Part shown: one piece after another, positions 42,622-46,154 of the stretch
How the letters are laid out: the number at the start of each line of letters is the position of its first letter
Position numbering within the stretch: the first letter of the stretch is position 1
Assembly: GCA_028282925.1 (NCBI GenBank)
Contig: JANQGV010000240.1
Coordinates: 1-46,154, forward strand
Direction: 5' to 3'
DNA from: Thermodesulfobacteriota bacterium
GTDB lineage: Bacteria; Desulfobacterota; WTBG01; CAIYCZ01; CAIRTM01
Length of the DNA: 46,154 nt
Program-made: the position numbers and the translations under genes
Notes under the pieces: generated by a model
Told to the model about the DNA's origin: nothing
The model's input: only the letters and a program-made list of their open reading frames with translations
Database searches by the model: none

Positions 42622-42816
42622 TAGAGCAATGCACACAATATATGTAGCCTCCGTATGGCTCAGCGAACGCTGATACGGTAGGATTGCCGGCGGCTATGTG
42701 CTCGCTGGAACATGAAGAACGTGTGTCTTCGATCAACTGCTCACACCGCCGCGGCTGCTCTTACCTCATCAGCGTTTGCAGTATTTGGTAGCTACGGGAA
42801 AGTGTGAAATGCTCTA
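42622..42816. repeat. 195-bp long imperfect palindrome
   Basis: The ends TAGAGCAATGCACAC (42622-42636) and GTGTGAAATGCTCTA (42802-42816) pair with three mismatches. Inside, GTAGC pairs with GCTAC, and GCGAACGCTGAT pairs with ATCAGCGTTTGC. The RNA could fold into one long arm; the DNA could be a mobile-element remnant. Confidence 0.55.
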
Positions 42817-43180
42817 GCCCGAAAGAGTAATACTACCCAATAATACGGCCATTGATACTCTCCGGTGAGGGCATGGCGGTATCGTATTATTGAGTAAACC
42901 AGGATGGTTGATGGGACATTTTTAGAAAAATGTGTTAAAGTTATATCGATTTTTTCCGAAAAATATCTAAAATTACATTATATTGTAAATATATATAATT
43001 TTTACACTCTATGAATGCATTATTTAGTATTTATGGTTTGTTTTTTTATTACGAAATATTTCATTGTAATGGTAAAAAATATTCACTTTAAGCCATAAAT
43101 TCATTGTTTAGATATCAGGTTTTTGGTATACAGTATTAGATTATAACGTTCACCTAATACTTTCTTATGAGCATTTCCCA

Positions 43181-43864
43181 ATGAATGAAAAAGCAGGTTT
43201 TCAACAGATATCAAACATCGTCCTGAAAGGACACACCATTCATATCGTGGGTCCTCACCTGTTGAGCAGCGAAGCGCTCGGAAAAATGATTGAAAACCAG
43301 ACCGGCGCCAAATGCGCCTGTCTAAAAAGTATGGAAGACCTTAATGCCGAAGCCTGCGCGGCAATCGGGCGGGAACTGTTCCTGTGGGACTGTCTCGGCA
43401 AGGACATGGAGGACTTCATGTCCGGGCTTCTGGCCTCTTTCTGTGAAATGACGGATTCGGCTATTGTGGCCCTTTTCAACGTCAAACCGGGACTGGGCAT
43501 TGAAGACAGCTGTATGAGCCACGGTGTGCGTGGTATTTTCTATGAAGACACCAATTCAGACCTTTTCATGAAAGGCCTCATGGCCCTTTATAATGAAGAA
43601 CTCTGGTTTACCCGGGATGTGATGACCCGCTATATCCTGGAAGAGCGTGAAGACGATGTGGCCTCGATGAAAATCCGGAGGATTTTGACCCAGCGCGAAA
43701 TTGAAATACTCTCTCACGTGGCCGTGGGTTGCAAAAATGAAGAAATCGCCGAGAAGCTCTGTGTAAGCCCCCACACCATAAAAACGCACCTCTACAATAT
43801 CTACAAAAAAATAAACGTCACCAATAGGCTTCAAGCCACTCTGTGGGCCGCCAAAAACCTGTAG
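43181..43864 (+). CDS. LuxR-type regulator with degenerate receiver-like domain
   Basis: The 227-residue protein has a C-terminal LuxR/NarL HTH (LTQREIEILSHVAVGCKNEEIAEKLCVSPHTIKTHLYNIYKKI). The N-terminal ~150 residues have a receiver-like order (IHIVGPHLL...LFLWDCLGKD...GVRGIFYEDTNSDLF), but the acidic pair at the first strand is missing and the late conserved Lys is Glu. It resembles CsgD-type regulators in that respect and is likely phosphorylation-independent. It lies close to a PilZ gene and a large surface-protein gene, which it might control. Confidence 0.75.
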   Translation: MNEKAGFQQISNIVLKGHTIHIVGPHLLSSEALGKMIENQTGAKCACLKSMEDLNAEACAAIGRELFLWDCLGKDMEDFMSGLLASFCEMTDSAIVALFNVKPGLGIEDSCMSHGVRGIFYEDTNSDLFMKGLMALYNEELWFTRDVMTRYILEEREDDVASMKIRRILTQREIEILSHVAVGCKNEEIAEKLCVSPHTIKTHLYNIYKKINVTNRLQATLWAAKNL

Positions 43865-43989
43865 CAGGCTGTCGGAAAACGCCCATCTACTGCGTTCCAC
43901 TCACCCTTTGTCATTGCGGCGTATAACCACATACGCCTCACTCCAAAGGCTTTCGTGCGCCTTGTATCTGAACATTTTCCGACAGCCTC
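43865..43989. repeat. MITE-like element, copy B
   Basis: CAGGCTGTCGGAAAAC starts directly after the LuxR-type stop codon; ATTTTCCGACAGCCT (43974-43988) closes it. The 15-base inverted termini are nearly perfect. Inside is a hairpin, GGCGTAT-AACCAC-ATACGCC. It may act as the 3' terminator of the preceding gene. Confidence 0.65.
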
Positions 43990-44049
43990 CTGTTGCAAGG
44001 GCATTGCAGCAGCCTCGCTACGAATCTTCGCTTGATTTGGAACTAGTCG

Positions 44050-44180
44050 CCCGCCGGAAAACGCCCATATATCCCGATTTTATCGGGATTTCACACACCC
44101 TTTGTCGCTACGGAGTATAACCACATACGCCTCATTTCTCATGGTTGCACGCGCCTTGTATCTGAACGCTTTCAAAGGGT
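44050..44180. repeat. MITE-like element, degenerate copy C
   Basis: It shares GCCGGAAAACGCCCAT, TATAACCACATACGCCTCA and GCGCCTTGTATCTGAACG with copy B, but its right end is decayed. A perfect ATCCCGAT/ATCGGGAT hairpin (44071-44089) is inserted. The rest of the gap to 44627 has no supported gene. Confidence 0.5.
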
Positions 44181-44569
44181 AAAACGTATTGAACTCGATT
44201 GATGGAAGGCCTGAAGTGCACTAAGCCGTCTACTACCCTGTTTTAAGCTGTTGCCGTAGAATTGTGTCTGTCTCTGGTGCCGGTAAAAACCCTTAATGTC
44301 TTATATCTAAGTATTTATACCATTGAAACCGGCCTGGACGATGTAGTCTAAATACCGGTATGTCCTCGTAAAACACCTTATCGCCCGGGCTTTTTTTTGT
44401 GCTCTCAACGCCCCTTTGAATGGGGTTGCAGTGTGAAGTACTAATACCGCTTTTGCATAACTAGTACTTTTTTATTAGAAAAATACGGCAAAACAAGAGC
44501 AAAAAATACGAAGGAAAATCATACCTTATGGTGATTGCTTTTTATTTGATATCGATGGTATACTTTTAA

Positions 44570-44594
44570 CCATACCATACCATACCATACCATA
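44570..44594 (+). repeat. (CCATA)5 pentanucleotide repeat before the PilZ gene
   Basis: Five perfect tandem CCATA units end 33 bases before the ATG at 44628. Slippage would change spacing in 5-base steps. Confidence 0.9.
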
Positions 44595-44627
44595 ACAGAT
44601 TAATAATACTTCTTACATATTCAGGGT

Positions 44628-44972
44628 ATGAAGATGAGTCTAAACGGCGAAAACAAGAGGAAGTTCGAGCGCTATTCGGCCAATTTTCCGGCAACCCTTG
44701 CTCTGAATACCGGCATCGGAGACCAGAAGCTGTATACCAAGAATATCAGCGCCGGAGGAGCGCTGTTTCACAGCGAACAGCCCTTTCAGGAGGGCATGAA
44801 AATAACGGTTGAAATTGTTCTGGAAAACGACACATTTGAAAAGCTGACCGGGTATCAGAGCTGTATTAGAGTAACGGGAACCGTGGTGCGCAGTGACCAG
44901 GAAGGAGTGGCGATTCGTTTCGGAGATCACAAAATTATGCCGTTGCGCGGCATGATGAGCACATATAATTAA
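44628..44972 (+). CDS. PilZ-domain protein
   Basis: The 114-residue single PilZ domain has RKFERYS (RxxxR) and KNISAGGALF (N-x-S-x-G-G), the two c-di-GMP-binding motifs. It probably acts as a c-di-GMP receptor. An in-frame ATG two codons later is an alternative start. The gene is preceded by a (CCATA)5 tract and followed after 55 bases by a large surface-protein gene. Confidence 0.8.
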   Translation: MKMSLNGENKRKFERYSANFPATLALNTGIGDQKLYTKNISAGGALFHSEQPFQEGMKITVEIVLENDTFEKLTGYQSCIRVTGTVVRSDQEGVAIRFGDHKIMPLRGMMSTYN

Positions 44973-45027
44973 TAAATACACAAGATATATCGCTTTTTAA
45001 TATTCAAAATCCTTAAAAGGAGGGGTT

Positions 45028-46154
45028 ATGACACGCAAAAAGCTGTTTATCGTTAGTGCTGTTTGTCTGGTATTGTTACTTAGCTTTCTACCTGCCTATG
45101 CTGAGGATATTACTGTATCGGCAACAGATAATGGTTCAGGTATTCTGGATGAAATGCTTGATGACTGGCTGTATGGGTGGCCCTGGGAAGGTGGTTGGGG
45201 CAGTGATGAAGCCGAGGATACCCTGACTGTCCAGACCGGAACCTATGATACCTTTTCCTTAACTCGCGACGGAGAACCAAAACTTACCATACTATTGCAA
45301 AATGTTACTCTCGTGGGCGGCGCTTTCTCCGTAACCGGCAATAATGTTTTCGTCTGTTATGATGATGATGCCGACGGCATACCTAACGGTGACTGTGATG
45401 CCGGAGTTGCCGTTGACTGTGATGATAATAATCCCGCGATTGGACTTCCGGTAGACCTTTTTTACCAAGATGTTGATTCTGACGGTTTCGGAGACAACAG
45501 CTCTGCCAAGGCTTTTTGTCTGGGCGCAGCCGATCCCGGTTATGTAGCCCAGAAGGGCGACTGCGACGATTCCGATAATACAACTTATCCCGGTGCACAG
45601 GAACAGTGCAATAATGTCGACAGCGACTGTAACAAACAGGAAGATGACGGTTGCCGTGCTGTTGACGGCGACACGGTAACGGTAACGGTCGATCCCATCA
45701 ACGGCCCGACCGCTTCGGTATACGGCTCCATTCCTGATGCATTTACCGCGTTATCCGACTTTTCAGGTGACATCCATAAAATAGTAGAGCTTGAAACCGG
45801 CGACTACGACGGATTTACCATCGACCAGACCAACCTGACCGTAAAACGGGCCCTGAATGCAAATCCGATAGTTAACGGCAGTGCGGCAATGGCAATCGAT
45901 GATACCGCCATTCTTATTTCAGCCGATAACGCTTCGGTGCTGGGCCTGACAATCGACATGGATGCCGGCGAATACGACGTGGCTTTTGCGGTCGGCTATG
46001 ATGTTATCAACGCACGGATAAACGCCAATAATATGAATTATACCGTATCGCCCTCCCTGCCGCCATCGGTGCCCACGGGTTGTACGGTGGCCTTGGCAAG
46101 CGTTCCAACAGGAGCTACCGATACGGATTGTGACGGCATAGCCGACGATGGAGA
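45028..46154 (+). CDS. Large exported surface protein with MopE-type repeat, 5' part
   Basis: The frame is open from the ATG to the end of the window (375 codons), so the C-terminus is missing. A signal peptide (MTRKKLFIVSAVCLVLLLSF, cleavage after AYA) is followed by an acidic, Asp/Gly-rich region with a MopE-type repeat: VDSDGFGD...GDCDDSDNTTYPGAQEQC...VDSDCNKQEDDGC. From about residue 215 the sequence suggests a parallel beta-helix. Such proteins are secreted and bind metal (copper in MopE; calcium is likely for the DxDxDG motifs). AAAAGGAGG lies 5 bases before the ATG. Confidence 0.8.
   Translation, partial: MTRKKLFIVSAVCLVLLLSFLPAYAEDITVSATDNGSGILDEMLDDWLYGWPWEGGWGSDEAEDTLTVQTGTYDTFSLTRDGEPKLTILLQNVTLVGGAFSVTGNNVFVCYDDDADGIPNGDCDAGVAVDCDDNNPAIGLPVDLFYQDVDSDGFGDNSSAKAFCLGAADPGYVAQKGDCDDSDNTTYPGAQEQCNNVDSDCNKQEDDGCRAVDGDTVTVTVDPINGPTASVYGSIPDAFTALSDFSGDIHKIVELETGDYDGFTIDQTNLTVKRALNANPIVNGSAAMAIDDTAILISADNASVLGLTIDMDAGEYDVAFAVGYDVINARINANNMNYTVSPSLPPSVPTGCTVALASVPTGATDTDCDGIADDG

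Larger units (their letters stand above)
42321..43180. other. 860-bp non-coding stretch rich in palindromes and AT
   Basis: It holds two repeat elements listed separately (42428-42550, 42622-42816) and an AT-rich block of about 250 bases before the LuxR-type gene. I see no supported gene in it. Confidence 0.6.

Noticed and set aside
42321-44627. CRISPR array in the repeat-rich gaps
   Set aside because: The repeats are few, long, irregularly spaced and palindromic; no short regularly spaced repeats or cas genes are seen.

Overview
The window looks like chromosome from an anaerobic, moderately GC-balanced Gram-negative bacterium, most likely a Desulfobacterota ('deltaproteobacterial') lineage. 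This is inferred from gene style: many [4Fe-4S] ferredoxins, futalosine-pathway menaquinone genes, MopE-type surface repeats, HDOD, PilZ and GGDEF regulators, and a response regulator with the Cys-rich tail often seen in that group. No rRNA, tRNA, CRISPR array, transposase or phage gene was seen.

Region 1 (1-5.9 kb): the end of a DUF1329 protein; two tandem, divergent homologues of ferredoxin-dependent bilin reductases (the first membrane-anchored); an exported flavodoxin-domain protein; a convergent response regulator; and an exported protein joining a c-type heme site to a PNPOx-like split barrel, followed by a 47-residue membrane protein. Region 2 (6-12.5 kb) is ordinary: methyltransferase, YkgJ-like Cys-cluster protein, DUF1456 protein, GT39-like membrane glycosyltransferase, small exported protein, diguanylate cyclase and PilZ protein.

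Region 3 (12.8-28.9 kb) is the most unusual part. Two PadR-type regulators precede a flavoprotein of the geranylgeranyl-reductase (GGR) family. Next comes a compact electron-transfer cluster: a PorD-like ferredoxin, a PorB-like protein that has lost its thiamine-diphosphate motifs, NuoE, NuoF, a HoxU-like protein, a small protein and a ferredoxin. A second GGR-type flavoprotein follows, then a lipoprotein and a membrane-anchored protein that both resemble the chelatase (ferrochelatase/CbiX) superfamily, two Tat-exported Cys-containing paralogues, another small ferredoxin and an alpha/beta hydrolase. No hydrogenase, formate dehydrogenase or complex I subunits accompany the NADH module. The simplest reading is that NADH electrons are passed through Fe-S carriers to the GGR-type reductases. 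The substrate is unknown; an isoprenoid or a tetrapyrrole is plausible.

Region 4 (29-42.3 kb): a four-SPOR/nuclease-like exported protein; a tightly overlapping signalling operon (HDOD, metallo-beta-lactamase fold, cyclic-nucleotide-binding domain, PAS histidine kinase); mqnB and mqnD flanking an NTF2-like protein; a phosphohexomutase with a mannose-6-phosphate-isomerase-type cupin; a PfkB kinase; and a third GGR-type flavoprotein. Region 5 (42.3-46.2 kb) is rich in palindromic repeats. It carries a LuxR-type regulator with a degenerate receiver, a PilZ gene behind a (CCATA)5 tract, and the start of a large MopE-repeat surface protein cut off by the window end.

Signals pointing at tetrapyrroles (bilin-reductase homologues, chelatase-like proteins, HemG-like flavodoxin, heme/PNPOx protein) and at GGR-type reductases recur, but every functional link between them is inference.
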